Shown here one piece after another: positions 37,548 to 50,455 of a stretch of DNA of 64,000 bases. The number at the start of each line of letters is the position of its first letter. The first letter of the stretch is position 1. Source of the stretch: Thuidium tamariscinum. Lineage: Eukaryota; Streptophyta; Bryopsida; Hypnales; Thuidiaceae. The notes beneath the pieces were generated by a model. The model did not search any database. It was not told where the DNA came from and worked only from the letters and a program-made list of their open reading frames with translations. The position numbers and the translations under genes are program-made. Where the stretch lies: contig OX344750.2 in NCBI GenBank assembly GCA_947034885.2, positions 47,095,821-47,159,820 on the forward strand, written 5' to 3'.

Positions 37548-39890
37548 AGAAAATGGTCAGACAGTCTTGGTTCCTCTGTTTCTGGGGCAAGAGATGGGTT
37601 GTCAGGGAGGTGAGTCGCGCTTGTTTCCCGGCCTTCTTGAAAGTTTCGTATCAGGAGGGTGCAATGGCCGCCTGCTCAAGCTTGTTCACAGGCCTGCTTT
37701 TATCGTATAGCGACCAATCCTTTCCATGGTTATAGCCCTCTGCTTGAATTTTGTAACCGTCTGGTTTGAATTGCCATCAACTTGTGGTGGCTCTTTCAGC
37801 TCCGATAATTAGGTCGGCATTTTTTGCAGGTTCGAATTGATTCCGTGCCTGGGAAGAAAGTGGAGCACACTGGAGTGAAGATTGAGCTCCTAGGGCAAAT
37901 TGGTATCCATGTTAATACTTTACGTTGTCGTTTTTTAGGAGTGAAGGTTTCGGTAGCACAGTCAGATCGATTTATTGCTTTCTATTTGCTGATCCTTGGG
38001 ACTCACAACAGGACTCAAATTTTCGTGTTGTTGTGTATCAACAGAAATTGGATAATAAAATGTTACGTGATTCTTGTCGCTTATCACAATTTTAGGTTTT
38101 AGAGTTATAATATTTTGTCTTTTGGGTTGACTCTGGAGCGCAACTGTATTTTGACAGGGGCACTTTCTATGATTTCACATCGCTTGGTAAGTGAACGATT
38201 TCTACCTTGTCTGGTTTCTATATTTCATCTGTTAGTTTGTTATGGCTATACCCTTGCAATTTTCTCTTCACAGTGTGACAGTCGAGAGGTTTGAAACGCA
38301 GTGAGAGAGCTTGATGTTCCCGGTGAAATTCTGGAGCGCAAGACCTATCCTTTCGAATTCTCTACTGTTGAGATGCAGTATGAGTCTTACAACGGTGTCA
38401 ATGTCAGATTGAGGTAGGATTTAAACACTTGGTTAAGTAAATTGGTTCCTTTTTTAAGTTTGATATACTCTGATACGCTTTTTAGGAATAGTTTATCGGG
38501 GTTTCCGCCAGTTCCCAGCATGATCCAGCCTCACTATGCATTTTCTGGTTTTGATGTTTACCATACATGTTTAATATTGAATTTGATGATATTTATATTT
38601 CCTCGACGTTTTGATAGGTACATCTTGAAAGTGACTATCAGCCGGAGTTATGCAACCAACATTGTAGAGTAAAAAGATTTCTGGGTGCGACCTTCGTGCA
38701 TGTTTTAGTCCCTCTATCCCGAAGAACGGCATTTATTTTGAATTTTCTGATTCAGACTTAGTCGAATGCGTTTGCTGAAGTCCTGTAGTCGGTACTTTAG
38801 AAACCTTTGTTTGATTTCTGGGAGTGACGTATACATGATGTGATGGAAATGCCTACTTTGGGCTTTTGTAAATATCTTAGCAACATGAGGTACTCGACAT
38901 TTTTTGTTCATATTTGTTTCAAACACTAATGGTTTTAGGGTTTGCAGGTGCGGAACTTCTCACCTCAACCTGAGATCAACAATAGTATCAAGGTTAGCGT
39001 TTTTCATTACAATTGAATGTGTACGACTGAAAGTTAACCTAAATTCCATCTTTGGACATTTCATAGACAATCAGAAGAGGTCCTTGCCGCTTTAAAGCTT
39101 TGAAAGCCATTAGATGCCGAAGCTTCGTGCTTCAAATTTTTTCTGAGAACGCACTACTGTCGTATCCGTCTCTTCAGTCTTTATGATCAGTCTAAATTGC
39201 GGACTACAGACTTCCTGGTATCAGTGTAGATGGTTCAGTGTCTTATCTAAAATGGCTTTTATTTTTGTGAATTTCAGATTGAGGTCGGTTTTGAGGACTG
39301 CTTACTTATTGAATTTGAGTACAGTAAGAGCAAGTTTTTATCTTTATCTTGTACATTGTGTTCAGTCTTAGAGTGCAATGAAGTCATATCTTGGGTTTGG
39401 ATTTGAGTATTCTGAGCAATTCTTGTCTTTTCTCTAAACTCTTTTTCGCTGCCAGAAGTTACAGTTTGTTATAGATATAAATTTGTAATAAATATCTGTA
39501 GTAAATTTCTTTAGATGTAAATTTTTAGATGTAAGTAAATAGTAAACTTATAGATATAGTGACATAATCTCGTTTGCACTCTGGCTGAATTCCCCTTCTT
39601 TGAGCAACAGATACCACTAAGTTGAAAGGATCGGCACCCTAAACCGTTGGTAGTTCGAGGTGCAGAACTCGCTGCAGTGAATCTGGTTTCTCATTGGAAG
39701 TAGCCAACTTGATTTTTAAACGTGCATTTTGTATCGGGTTATGCAGCTCAGCGTATGATACGCTGCCGGTATTTTGTACGTTTAGTGCTAATTAAACCGC
39801 TCAGAGAGCCGGCATCCAGCGGATGATGAAAGTCGGTCAGTGCGGTTCTGCGGTGCTCTATGAAATGGATGAAATGGATGAAGCACACCC
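37548..39890 (+). pseudogene. VPS26: VPS26 (retromer subunit) pseudogene with introns kept
   Basis: Exon-like blocks with splice sites: 37548-37609 (ENGQTVLVPLFLGQE), 37830-37902 (VPGKKVEHTGVKIELLGQI), 38139-38186 (LYFDRGTFYDFTSL), 38302-38413 (VRELDVPGEILERKTYPFEF, then YNGVNVRLR), 38618-38684 (YILKVTISRSYATNIVE), 38948-38992 (VRNFSPQPEINNSIK) and 39278-39323 (IEVGFEDCLLIEFEY). These are in the order of VPS26, the arrestin-like core retromer subunit for endosome-to-Golgi sorting. Damage: no N-terminal exon, a TGA directly before the first block, a frameshift between LGQEMG and the first donor, and a TAA at 38670-38672 where the family has Tyr. Weak, eroded similarity to the next part of VPS26 continues to about 39890 (a YFVRL-like piece near 39770, EMDEAHP near 39870). 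The C-terminal third is absent. Kept introns indicate a DNA-level duplicate, not a retrocopy. Confidence 0.85.
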
Positions 39891-40268
39891 TAGTATGTTG
39901 AAAAAGTAACTTTTGTTTATGTGGGATACATAGAGCTTTATGATTGTGGAGTATGAATTTAATGATTATAGAGATGGGAAGAGCAGGAAAATTTGTGAAA
40001 ATGAATAACCACTTGTAACTTACTCATATAATGTTCAAATAATGCATGCTAAAGTGCCTTAGAGTCCTTATACATGCCAATCAGATCCAGTAGGATTAAT
40101 TCATGTTTTATATTAGTAATTATGCTCTACTGTAGTTATTGCATATAATAGTTACCTTATTCGACGACACTCGTCCTATTTGGCAGACGGAAGAGGCAAG
40201 CACAACCTGCGGTTGGTCCTTTAAGAGCCTCTCTTTGACAGACGTCGGCGTCTTGTGTAGCTGCCACA

Positions 40269-41752
40269 ATGTCTGCCTCTTCCATGGCGGAACCGGCAAC
40301 GACGCTGACCTCGACCTCTTCCGTCAAGTTGTCTGACTCGATGTGCGCGCCGCAATATGCTGCCTCCTTAAAATGTAAGCTTACTGCGCCCTGATGCAAC
40401 CTAATGTCTTCCTCTTTTTGCAGCTCTCCTTTCATGTCCGTCTTTCCCTTCCATCACCTGCGGTTATCGAATGCAACAGTGTTTGGCCTTCTTTATCAAC
40501 TGCTGAGCCTATTTTTGACTGGAGAAATGTGTTGTATCGGAGGGATTTAGCGTTGCCATGGGCAGCTTTAGCTGTGACAATTAATTTGCAATAGGTCTGG
40601 ATGATCAAGGGTGTTTGTTCTACTATGATTAAGCATGTATTCCAAATTGAATCTCGTTTTGTAGAGTAAGAAATTGGTGGGGACTTGTTTAGGTTTGTCC
40701 CTTGGACATGGTTGCAGGGTTGATTAGGTCAAGTAGGTGAGAATTGAGTCCGTTGCCTACAACTCGGATTTACTTTTCTTTGCGGTTGCTGTGGTACATT
40801 TGTTCGAATAATTGTTTCGGGGAAGAATTTTTGTAAGGTCGCTTGATTAATGTCGCAACATCTGAGGGTGTGAGTTTGCCCATCGTTATTCCCTACTGTA
40901 GATAACTTCGACAAATATTAGGCACAGCTGCTATTGGTTAACATTATGGTATTGTAATTTTTTTTAATGTGTTGTATTGGAATTTTAACTGTGGCTTATC
41001 TTTAGGGTTTTTTGAATTCACGATGATGAATGTGCAGTGACGCATTATGAGCATTAGATGACTGACATTTTTGGAAATATTATATATCATTGCCTTTGAT
41101 TGCTGGTGGTTCTGATGTGCCTTGAATTCTAAACATTGTAATGTTACCGAGAGTTGCAGGTCTGACATTCCTATGAAACTTTGAATATGACAGGTTTGGA
41201 TGAAGCTAATTATGATAAGAGCAAGTGCCAGGAGTTCTTTGATGCTTACAAGGAGTGCAAGAAGCAAGAGGTGGCTGTCACATTCATTCCTTTTATTCTT
41301 TTTGAGACCATTTAGCGTTAACTTCTGTGTGCTTACCTGAGGAAGTCGGTTCTTGTCTCTGAATTTGTCACAATCTGATGTCATTTTAATTTGCTAGAAT
41401 GAGTTGTTTCAGATCTTAGTGCCCTTCAACAGAGTCTTTTTTTTTTATGATAGTGCATATTGAGGAATGATCACTGTATATGCTTGTCAGATGATTTGTG
41501 GTAGTGCTTGCTGATTCAAAATATGCTGCTTAAGAAAACTTGTGTTTGGCTTTTCTTCCAAATTTAGTTGCAGTTGGAGTTCCCTAATGTAATGGTTACA
41601 AGTGATTGTCTCACAAAACAATTTTAAATTTCTTCTTTCATGTACAGCCGCTTTAAGTTCTAGGTTAACCTTATGCTTCTAATTTTGTTTCTGACCACCT
41701 TCAGAGAGAATTACGACTTGAAGCCAATAGGAAATCCAAAAGGTTTTTCTAA
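40269..41752 (+). CDS. COX23: COX23-type twin-CX9C mitochondrial protein
   Basis: Three exons, 40269-40374, 41194-41270 and 41705-41752, join in phase to 76 codons plus TAA. The two introns have GT-AG ends (the second acceptor is TTCAG). The protein has the CHCH fold signature: CAPQYAASLKC (Cys26-x9-Cys36) and CQEFFDAYKEC (Cys47-x9-Cys57), followed by a charged helix RELRLEANRKSKRFF. The NYDKSKCQ(E)-FFDAYKECKK block is typical of COX23/CHCHD7-type proteins. Such proteins are imported into the intermembrane space and oxidised by Mia40/Erv1, and are linked to copper supply and assembly of cytochrome c oxidase. The Ser/Thr-rich N-terminus (1-22) is unconserved. The start is the first ATG giving this frame, with Met6 as an alternative. 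The gene lies just downstream of the VPS26 pseudogene. A TATA-like ATATAATA at about 40143 is a possible promoter element. Confidence 0.88.
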
Positions 41753-42456
41753 GTTTTTGCACGGCGCCCAGCAATAATATGAAATCTCCTCTCACCATAT
41801 GGTAAGCGTGTTCACGTGAGTCTTCTTGATCCCTCAAACATTACCCTTGCCCGCAAGTAATTACTACAGTTCTCTGAAACTAACTTATTGCTACCTTATT
41901 GCTGCATTGTAGGTAGGACCTTGGTTAACAAGAAGTGTTTGACCATGAGCCACGTTAACCCTGGAAGGACGCGGGGAGTCTCTGTGGAAATCATCTCTTC
42001 TAAAACCGTGGGAATCATTGGTATAAAAAAATCCAAAAGAACGCATTTGAAGTCGAGCTTCTATAGAAGATTTCCACTTTCCACTCCTATTTCCAAGGAT
42101 GAATAGTTGTAGTTCTACGCAGGAGAATTCCTTGTCATTCATCTGTGGTGTCCTTTCTGGGTTAATATCAGGCTGCAGCAAATCTGTAGCGTAAGCTCAT
42201 GTTAAAGGAAGTTTTTTTCTGTAGCCTTTGTAACCTCAGTTAGAGGCATATGTGAACAGAAAATCAAACTGGAATTGTGTCCATTGATTGAAGAGATGTG
42301 ATGGTGTTTAATCAGTCGAAGGGACAGAGTTAGCATGAAACTTTTAGCATTTAGGATGACTGTAACCCTTGAAGGATGGATTGGTTGCTGTGGAAATCAT
42401 GCATTTTGGTACCTTGTGCCATCTACTTTGAATAAGCCAAGTATACTCATTGGAAG
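41753..42456 (+). other. Probable COX23 3' UTR and spacer
   Basis: No recognised exon. A 72-codon plus-strand frame (41888-42106) and a 96-codon minus-strand frame overlap and look like chance. The first part is probably COX23 3' UTR. Confidence 0.3.
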
Positions 42457-43034
42457 TTAACCCTTTAAGTCCTTGCATGTCAATTTTGGTTCTTTTAAAT
42501 TGAATTTTGGGAATTGGAACACTCTCTTGGCCTTAGTTGCTCTTGAGGTATGAATAAGATGTGAGGGCATGGGTATTTTTGCTTCCAATGTGCCATTGGC
42601 CATCAAATTTGGAGCAATGATGATTTGTTTATGGCAATTTGAAGTTGGGAATTTTTGAGTTCAAAAATGCACTATGGAACATGTTTCTCTATTGAATTTA
42701 TTTGTATATAACTAAAGAGAGCATGCCAACTTCACCCTAATGTTCAATATAATGAACTCTATTTTCAATAAAAATTTCATGGTAAAGTGAGCTTTTTGTA
42801 ATTACTATGATTTTTCAAAAGACATAAACTTTAAAAAATCATATAAATTTCATTTTTGGAAAATCATATAAATTTCATTTCATAAATAATTAAAAATCAT
42901 ATTAGATGGAAGATATGAACGCTTATTTGTAGAAAAATAATAATTTTAATTAAATTATAAAATTTTAATATGCAAATTTGATTCTAGAAGAATTCAAGAG
43001 GTTGCTGCTGGCTCCTTAGGCCCTAAAGGGTTAA
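42457..43034. repeat. TTAA-flanked element, copy F, 578 bp
   Basis: Left end TTAACCCTTTAAGTCC. The right end read inversely is TTAACCCTTTAGGGCC. TTAA lies at both borders. The interior is AT-rich and non-coding, and contains a short direct repeat (AAATCATATAAATTTCATTT at about 42835-42880). Confidence 0.6.
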
Positions 43035-44783
43035 AGAATTGTAGAAGATCTTTCCTTTCCACCTTTAATACTAAGGATGAAAAGTTGCACTTCTATCCTG
43101 CAAGGAAAGATTCTTTGTCATTCAAAGGATGCCAAATTAAATGATTGTAGTGGTGTGCAAGGGTTAGGTAGCAACTATTAGATTGTTCAAACTCCACATT
43201 ATTGAAAATAATTGTGAACATTGTTTGAAGGTTATCTTAGTAAAGTTATTGATTTTATGAAAGGGTTTACATATTGTGGATTTAATCTTTAATCTTGATT
43301 GCCTATATAAGTATGTTATGTAATCTATTAGCTTCGTGCTTCACCAATTGATTGGGTGTCTACCTTGAAAGCTTTCATTTGGATTATTGATGTAAAGGTT
43401 ATAGAGTATCTTATATGGAAGGCAATTATAGCATTGTGTTAAAAAGAGTTATTCATAGGATTCAATTTTAAAGTCAATTTTAACATTTTTTAAGTAAAAA
43501 TTTATCCAATTTCAACTTTCATTATTAGGACAATCTCACCATTGGAATCAATGTGTTCTAATTCCATCTTAAAGATATTAATGATTCTATTTCTTCTTCT
43601 ACTACATACCTTGTACTTTACATTTTCTTAAAGAATTAAAATCACATATTTTACTTTCATTATCTTTTATTTTCAAATCAACTCTCTATGATAAAGAAAT
43701 TTAAATTCAATATGTGTAATGAAAAATTTATCACAACAAAATTAATTGCACATTAACATTATCAATTGTACAATCACAATTACAAGTGTAGAATTGACAT
43801 TTTAGTTGGCCGTGTTCAATTGGGTAGGAATGAGTGTGGTGACTATTCAACAAAACAAAGCCCAAGAGGTCTAGGGCTTGGGCCACCCATTTCCTTGGTC
43901 AAATTTGTTGGGAATTGATGCCTATGCTCTAAAGCAATGGACTAGTTTAGTTTCCTCTTTGAAATAGGTTGAAAATCTTGAATAAAAAATACATTGAAGT
44001 ACATGTCATAAATCTATCAATGTATTTATATCTATGCACAAAGTACGGGAGAAAAAGTATTTGATACAAGTACTATTTAAAAATATTTTTGAAGCAAAAA
44101 AAAGGACTATGCTTTTGTAGTTTGTATCTTTGTAAGAACATTCAAACAATTTTTTTTAATTGCAAGACAAGTTTGCACATACCCATGGTAAGCATCAATC
44201 TTCATATGAATAATTATGTGACTTTTGTAGGGCCTATAGAGACCTTCTATAAGTGCGATTTGCATAACATTTTTGAAAACCATTTAAAAAAAGAAACAAA
44301 CTTCAATATATGACATGTGTGAGAGTTTTGTCTATATCTTAGAAAGAAAGCATATACAACCATGTTCTTTCTTGTTGAGCTTTGAATCCTTAATTGGATG
44401 TTTAAAAGTTGTTAATTTTGCATTTTATGCAATGAATAAGTTTTTTTCAACATAATTAAACCATAAGTCATTTACATCTCAGCAAAAATTGACAAAAATT
44501 TGTAGAAGTTAGAGGTTTGGAATTATTTTGGCCAATCTAGGCCTAAATTGTATATTTCCAAATTCAAATTAAGAATTTGAACTTTTTATTAGTTTAAATT
44601 GTATAATGCAACAAAAGGTTGCTATTATGTGAGCTTAGAAGTATGAGCCTATGAACTTAGGAGACTATACACCTATAATATAAATGTCTATATCATATTT
44701 ACCTTCTATCATGATAGTACACATGTGCTATATACTTATACATAGGTGTTTTTGTTATAAATACCTTCAATGATTGCATGATA

Positions 44784-44843
<60 letters not shown>

Positions 44844-46301
44844 CTCAAGGCTCACATGCTTACACTTTCATGCTTACATATCAACACCCTTGTATTGCAA
44901 CATAACTATTCTAAAATTATTAAAAGAACACCTTTATAATGGAATATTTTTAGAAAAAAATATGGATGGATAAAATTTTATTTTTAATTCATCCTTTAAG
45001 ACTTTATCCAACATTTTCTTTTTGTCTGTAAGCTTTAATTAATTTTTACTTTCAAAATTGAATTCTAAATGTCACCCGAATTTAAAGGGTTTTTAAAAAA
45101 AAATTATATTAGATGAGTGTTGATATGTTAAATCTAAAACTAGCATTCATGACTATCTATTTACATTGTATTCTATTTTTTAAAATTTTTTCCAATTTTA
45201 TAAAGCATGATATGTTACTAGAGACCTATAGAAATTATCTAAGTTAGTGATCTTGAATCCAAAGTTAGATTTTAGTAAATCTTTAAAGTCTCACTTAGTT
45301 AAGCCTCTAATTTCTAACATAATTATGGTCTTTACAACAAGAGAAACAATAAAGAGCCAAATTTGAGGACATGTTTGGGAATCCATTTCTACCACATCTC
45401 CATATTCCAATATGTATACAAATGGTGTATCTGGAAGCCTACCCTCATCCATTTTTGTTGTGTTTTCTATCTCTTCATTACAACTTAAATAACAACTTTT
45501 ACAATAAAGAATATAAATTGTATCTATGATCAAATTTTTTTTCAAAATATAATCTATTTTGATTGTGGGTCAAAGCAAGCCTAGTTTTTATAGTAGATTC
45601 TTAGGATTTGTCCCACCTTGGTGTATAGTTATTAATATAATTTTCAATAATTATAGTTGAATATCCTTCTTAATGTAGACAAATCTGAGAGATTAAGTTG
45701 TCATCCATTAATTTCTCAACATTTGGCACTATTTTTTTGTTTACAAAAATACATTGCTTTTAAATTTAGGGTTATAGTAAAAATTTGGACTCATGATACT
45801 CTATACATACAAATGAAAGTATTTATAGAAATACCTATTGACTTTGGTAGCTTGAAGAATAATTTCTTGGAGTAAGGCAACCTAATCATTAAAGCAACTC
45901 ATTTTCACTATTTTGGGTACAAGTTATAGTAATTTGTTATTGTAATTTATCCCTTCTATGAAAAATATAGAGCAATAAAAGTTATACATGATTATAAAGA
46001 TTCAAATTGAAAAAATATAATTTTGAAGTCAAAGAATTTTAAGAAAAACTAAAGATAAATTTGGGCTTTTTCAATAGTGTTCATAGATGTACAATGCTAT
46101 GTACAAAATTTTACAATCATTCATCCTCAAACACCAAGCTTATGACCACTCTTACAAATTCAAAGTCTTCTTTTTATGCTCCTATTTTGGAACTATGTAT
46201 CAATGAATATTTAATATGTAATTTTCTAAGATGTAATCACATACTTCTTAGTAATTACTCAATGTATCACTAATTCATCCCATTAATTACTACTATAGTC
46301 T
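43035..46301. other. Long AT-rich spacer
   Basis: More than 3 kb without a supportable gene. Open frames are short and low in complexity. One TA microsatellite lies at about 44785-44839. Some stretches resemble the non-autonomous elements elsewhere in the window (for example 43490-43700 compared with 56270-56470), so much of this is probably old repeat. Confidence 0.5.
44785..44839. repeat. (TA)n microsatellite
   Basis: About 26 uninterrupted TA units. Confidence 0.95.
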
Positions 46302-47783
46302 TTAAATCGAGTTATAGGCTCCATTTGGAGCAAAGGTATCCATGTTAATTAAGTTCAATTCTTCATTTTGTTCAAATGTGTGCTCATATTCTTCAGCTTT
46401 TAATTGCATGTCACTTTCAAAGTCCTTTGTTATTGGTGCTATGAAAGAGTTTGCAAGTGCGGCATCCAACATCAAAGTCCACTCTTGTTCCAATCTCAAC
46501 TTCTCCAAACAACTATCAAACTCTTGCCATTTATTCCTCTTCCATGTTTTAGCACTATCGCCAAAACTAAACCCATTCAAACTTTGTCTCATACTTGTTA
46601 GTAATCCTTCTACAATCGTAACTAGGCCACTAAGAGTCCCGGACAACAAAAATCCGACTTAATTACATCCCTGATCAAGTCTCTCGTAGACTTCACAACA
46701 AGAGTGATTTTCTTTCCTTTCTCAGGAATCCTTCCACCAGGTTTTAAATCAAAAAATTTATAACTGTATCACAAAAAGAGGCCATGACAATTACCTCCTT
46801 GGAAAAAAAAAATTCTTTTAATGCAATGGCTTACCATTTGTTATAAAAAAAAAAATTTAATTTAAAAAAAAAAATGGGTAACAAACATACGTGTCCCTAC
46901 TTGGACTCGACATGCTCCACAAGTTGATGGAAATGTCATCATCTTCCTCGAGTGCCGAATACTTGAGTATTGCAATTGACAGTGAATTTCTATGCGGAGC
47001 AAATTGCTTGGTGGGCTACGAGAGCACCTACAAAGCCATGTGGAAGCATTGTTGTACCTGGCGGAGCATATGGAGTAAAAAAGAAACCTACTTCTTTGCT
47101 ATTACTCACTAATGAAGAAGTTGGTTGCTGATGAAGAAAATCCGTTGCTTCTTGCTGTTCATAAGTGTGGTAGTAAACAATTGTTGTTCATAAGTGTGGT
47201 TTTTAATAAGCAATTGACAATGAAGGATCTGGACTTGGGACATACAGACATAACATTCAGTAGCATGTTATGACATTGCCTTCTCTCTCCAATGAAGGGT
47301 GTGGCATATTCCACACCCAACAACCTCTCCATCCTCCCACGTGTTTAGTTACTTCAGTAATTACTGATGAAGCATAGTTGGGGTGTCGAATATTCCACAC
47401 CTTCCATTGTTAAAAGGAGAGGCAGCCAATGCTACTTAATGTTATGCATGAAGGATCTTCAATAGTAAAGGATAAATCTTGCTCTCCTTTCGCACATGCA
47501 TTTAGCTTTGTCAAAAAAGCATCAATTGCCTTGGCTGATGGAGCGTTGGCTTTCCAACACTCTTGTAATGCTGGAAGCTCATTTTGTTGCCCTTGTTAAG
47601 ACACCTACCGTAGAGAGTGTCTCAGCTTCGGACACTCCAAATGATTGCAATCAATTGTCTCGGCTCAATCTCATGCAAGGGAGCCCAGTTGTTGTCTGTG
47701 GTGAAGGCCTCTACAGCAGCACCCACGTCTACAATCAAGTCACTTTAGGCTCCGTTGTCTTGGCCATTTTTCACTACACCTAG
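46302..47783. other. Unidentified ORF remnants
   Basis: A 115-codon minus-strand frame (46302-46649) ends in an acidic helix-like stretch, and its N-terminal part contains FSFGDSAKTWKRNKWQEFDS. A 95-codon plus-strand frame (47496-47783) contains GSPVVVCGEGLYSSTHVYNQ. Neither has a recognisable family, splice context or neighbouring exons that I can support. A 198-bp MITE lies between them. These could be decayed gene pieces. Confidence 0.2.
47249..47446. repeat. 198-bp MITE, CATAACATTCAGTAGC family, copy 2
   Basis: The inverted ends CATAACATTCAGTAGC and GCTACTTAATGTTATG match the copy at 3198-3384, with shared interior words (ATATTCCACACC twice here). No coding capacity. The flanking duplication is unclear. 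Confidence 0.65.
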
Positions 47784-48642
47784 AGTCCTCAAACTTACGA
47801 ATCAACCCTCAGACAATATTATTAATAACCCTAAACCTAATATGTTTCCTTGTCCTTACATATTCCACTACCGATACAAATATGATCAATCAAATTCGCC
47901 ACTTTCCAAAACTATAGAATGTAGGTTCTTTAGGGGTTAAAGTGACAAAAACCATGTCGGCAATCTCAGCATGCTAATTGAAAGCATAAGCGAACTCTCC
48001 ACAGAGAATTTCAAAAGAGAAAAATCGAAGAAACCTCAAATTTCTGGAGTCACGATCCTCAAGTAATCTGAAATATTCAAATCATGAGAAAGAAGTAGAA
48101 TCTACTAAAGTACACACTGCATTGATTGAGATTTGCCATTTTCTTATGTAAGTTTTATGTTCATAATGCTACAAAACAGAAAAACAATGGCATCACTGAC
48201 ATTTAAACATAAGATGATAGGCAATTTTATGTGTCGGTCGTTCTAAATTACACTTCTAATACAATGTATAATCCCACTCGGTACAAATGCCCACCGCTGT
48301 ATCAGTATATATTTCACAATGTGTACTTTTAAGATACAGAGAACGCAAGAGCTGTACATGAGCCCAACGTGTTTTCACGACCCTGCAATTAGAACTCGAA
48401 GGTAATATCTGACACTCTAAAAGTGCACCAGATCTAATGAATCAGAACAGATTCAGGTATTCATAACTGAAACCCATAATTCAGTTGCAATCTCTGAGAA
48501 TAGTCAAACAGCAGAGTCTATCTAGGGATAGTCACGATTGTACGGATCCCGGAATATCCTTCAGGGAAACACTTAGTAATTCAATTGCATCAATCACCTG
48601 CTTGCACAGTACGATCCCCAGTACCACGCCAAATACCGGTCG
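47784..48642. other. Spacer and probable 3' UTR of the next gene
   Basis: No recognised gene. The portion nearest 48642 is probably the 3' UTR of the minus-strand DUF948-like gene. Confidence 0.35.
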
Positions 48643-50455
48643 TCAGGACTTTTGTTTCTTTTGTTTATCAGAATTTATGATGAGGATGGGAGTGCGAGCT
48701 TGAAGAGAGCCAATCCAGCCTGAGACACGTGACAGAAGTTGCAAATTCCGAACTAGTGTCCGAGTTTGGATTAGACTATCACGCATTTGTCTTGCGGTGC
48801 GGGCCACCAGAGGCTGCATTGCTTGAACCGGTACGATTGCCTGCTCCTGCCACACTGAGCAACCTCTTAAAGTTTGTGGATATCCAAGATGTCAATGTTA
48901 CGTGATCCTTACACATACCCACAAGCCATGGAGAAATGCCAGGGAAAAAACTCAGAATCTAATCATCAGAAAGTCAAGTACTCACCATTAGAAGCAATAC
49001 CACCCGCTTGACGCATTCCAGTCTCGGCAGATGAAAGAACACGAGCTGAACTTCGGACACCCTTCGAAATCTCTTGCCTGGAAAATCAGAGAGTGTCAAG
49101 CAGAGGACTCGAGCAATGATAATGAACTAAGCACTATATTGAGACCTCCCCACGAATCATGGCCAATGTGCTGTTTAAGATGCTGTCTAAAAGTTCCTGA
49201 AACAGTCTCATTTCATTCCAATCTTGATATCGAACATGATTACTTGGCTACGCTTCCTACTTTCAATACTCAAGATTTTGTGATCAGGATCAGGAGGTTA
49301 CACACCCTAAGTCGTTGAGCTCCATTGTGAGGTCACTGATCTCCATCCCAGACAATCTGATAGCCGCCATAGTGCCAGGCAGCTCCTCTCGGGCTGTGTC
49401 TGCCAGCTTCTCAAGCGCTTCGGCCGCCTTCTTGATTGCCTGTCACCAAATTTCAAGATTACAGGATTAAGCAGCGTCCTTTACTTAACAAAAGCTCTTA
49501 TCCACAGAAAAAGTAATTATCTGAATACCGGCAAGGCTTTTGAGCAAGGGTCGATTAATGAGCGAGCAGCTGCAGGACGGGTAACTGGTGCACGGAATGC
49601 AAGGATATATACAACACTACGATCACGAACACTGACAATGAAGAATCCATCTGTGACGACGGCAGAAACCAGAAGCGGAACTAGAAGCACTTGCACCACT
49701 GAAACAATGCAAAGTAATGAAAATGAAAACACAATAATAACAGTCAATGAGAACCAAGAAAGACAAGATAGGAATCAATCCCAAACCCTGAAGATCCGCA
49801 CCAAGAGCGAGATCCTTACCAATAGACTTGGAATAGCAGCTATTACTAAAATGGCAGTGAATCCCGCAGTCTGCGAACACAAAGCTACGCAGTCAGAATC
49901 CCACAAACAGCTACCAATCCACTCCACCTTCATATTACACGAAAATTCAAATAAATTAACATTTTCTGAGACCCTCAGTTCACTACAAATTTCATTTCAA
50001 GACAAGATTACCTCCGAAGACAATCAGAAACTTATTCCCAGCTCACTACCTTCAGCACTTTCATGATGATAGCGGAGACGTACCACAAAGGCAGTGAACG
50101 AAGTCACGACGAGCTGCTTGTCTGCCTTAAACCAATCCTGGAGAAAATCAGGAGCCGATACAGGCGTTCCCACGGTAGACACTAAACCTTCTTCCCCTCG
50201 CTTAGCACTAACACCACCTTCCTCACTCGATTTCAACCCCAATTGTGCGACCTCCACGGCCTCATTTCGACTCAAAGCCGCAAATCGAATCTGTTTGCCT
50301 CGCTGCAACTTAAAACTCGCCACACGCACCTGAAATGGCTGCCACGCTCTTGGACACCCAAGCACGGCCACATGAGACCTGCCACACCCTGCGAACGCCG
50401 GCAGATTCCATACACGCGTCGCAGACATCCTGTCGCACGCCCACTGAGTTTGCAT
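48643..50455 (-). CDS. Plastid-type DUF948-like membrane protein
   Basis: Exons inferred: 50084-50455, 49820-49870, one ending at 49529, 49306-49439, 48986-49077 and 48643-48854. The product is about 300 aa. The first ~50 residues are rich in Ser, Arg and Ala and poor in acidic residues, fitting a chloroplast transit peptide. A membrane helix is formed across the first junction: KQLVVTSFTAFV then TAGFTAILVIAAIPSLL. A long amphipathic region follows (AIKKAAEALEKLADTAREEL) with the plant-conserved block LPGTMAAIRLSGMEISDLTM, then NDLGQEISKGVRSSARV and RQAGGIAS. The tail VARTARQMRDSLIQTRTLVR is basic. Its biochemical role is unknown to me, and a thylakoid or envelope location is inference. The third exon (about 49529-49569, ...SLIDPCSKALP) ends in the right phase, but no acceptor joins it in phase to exon 2. 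A small exon may be missing from my model, or the gene may carry an indel. The start could be Met10. Confidence 0.6.

Noticed and set aside
37496-37735. 79-codon plus-strand frame starting MVRPSEGQ
   Set aside because: It is in a different phase from the VPS26 exon it overlaps. The real homology is in the other frame.
40157-40435. 92-codon minus-strand frame
   Set aside because: Antisense shadow of COX23 exon 1, which has matched CX9C motifs and splice sites.
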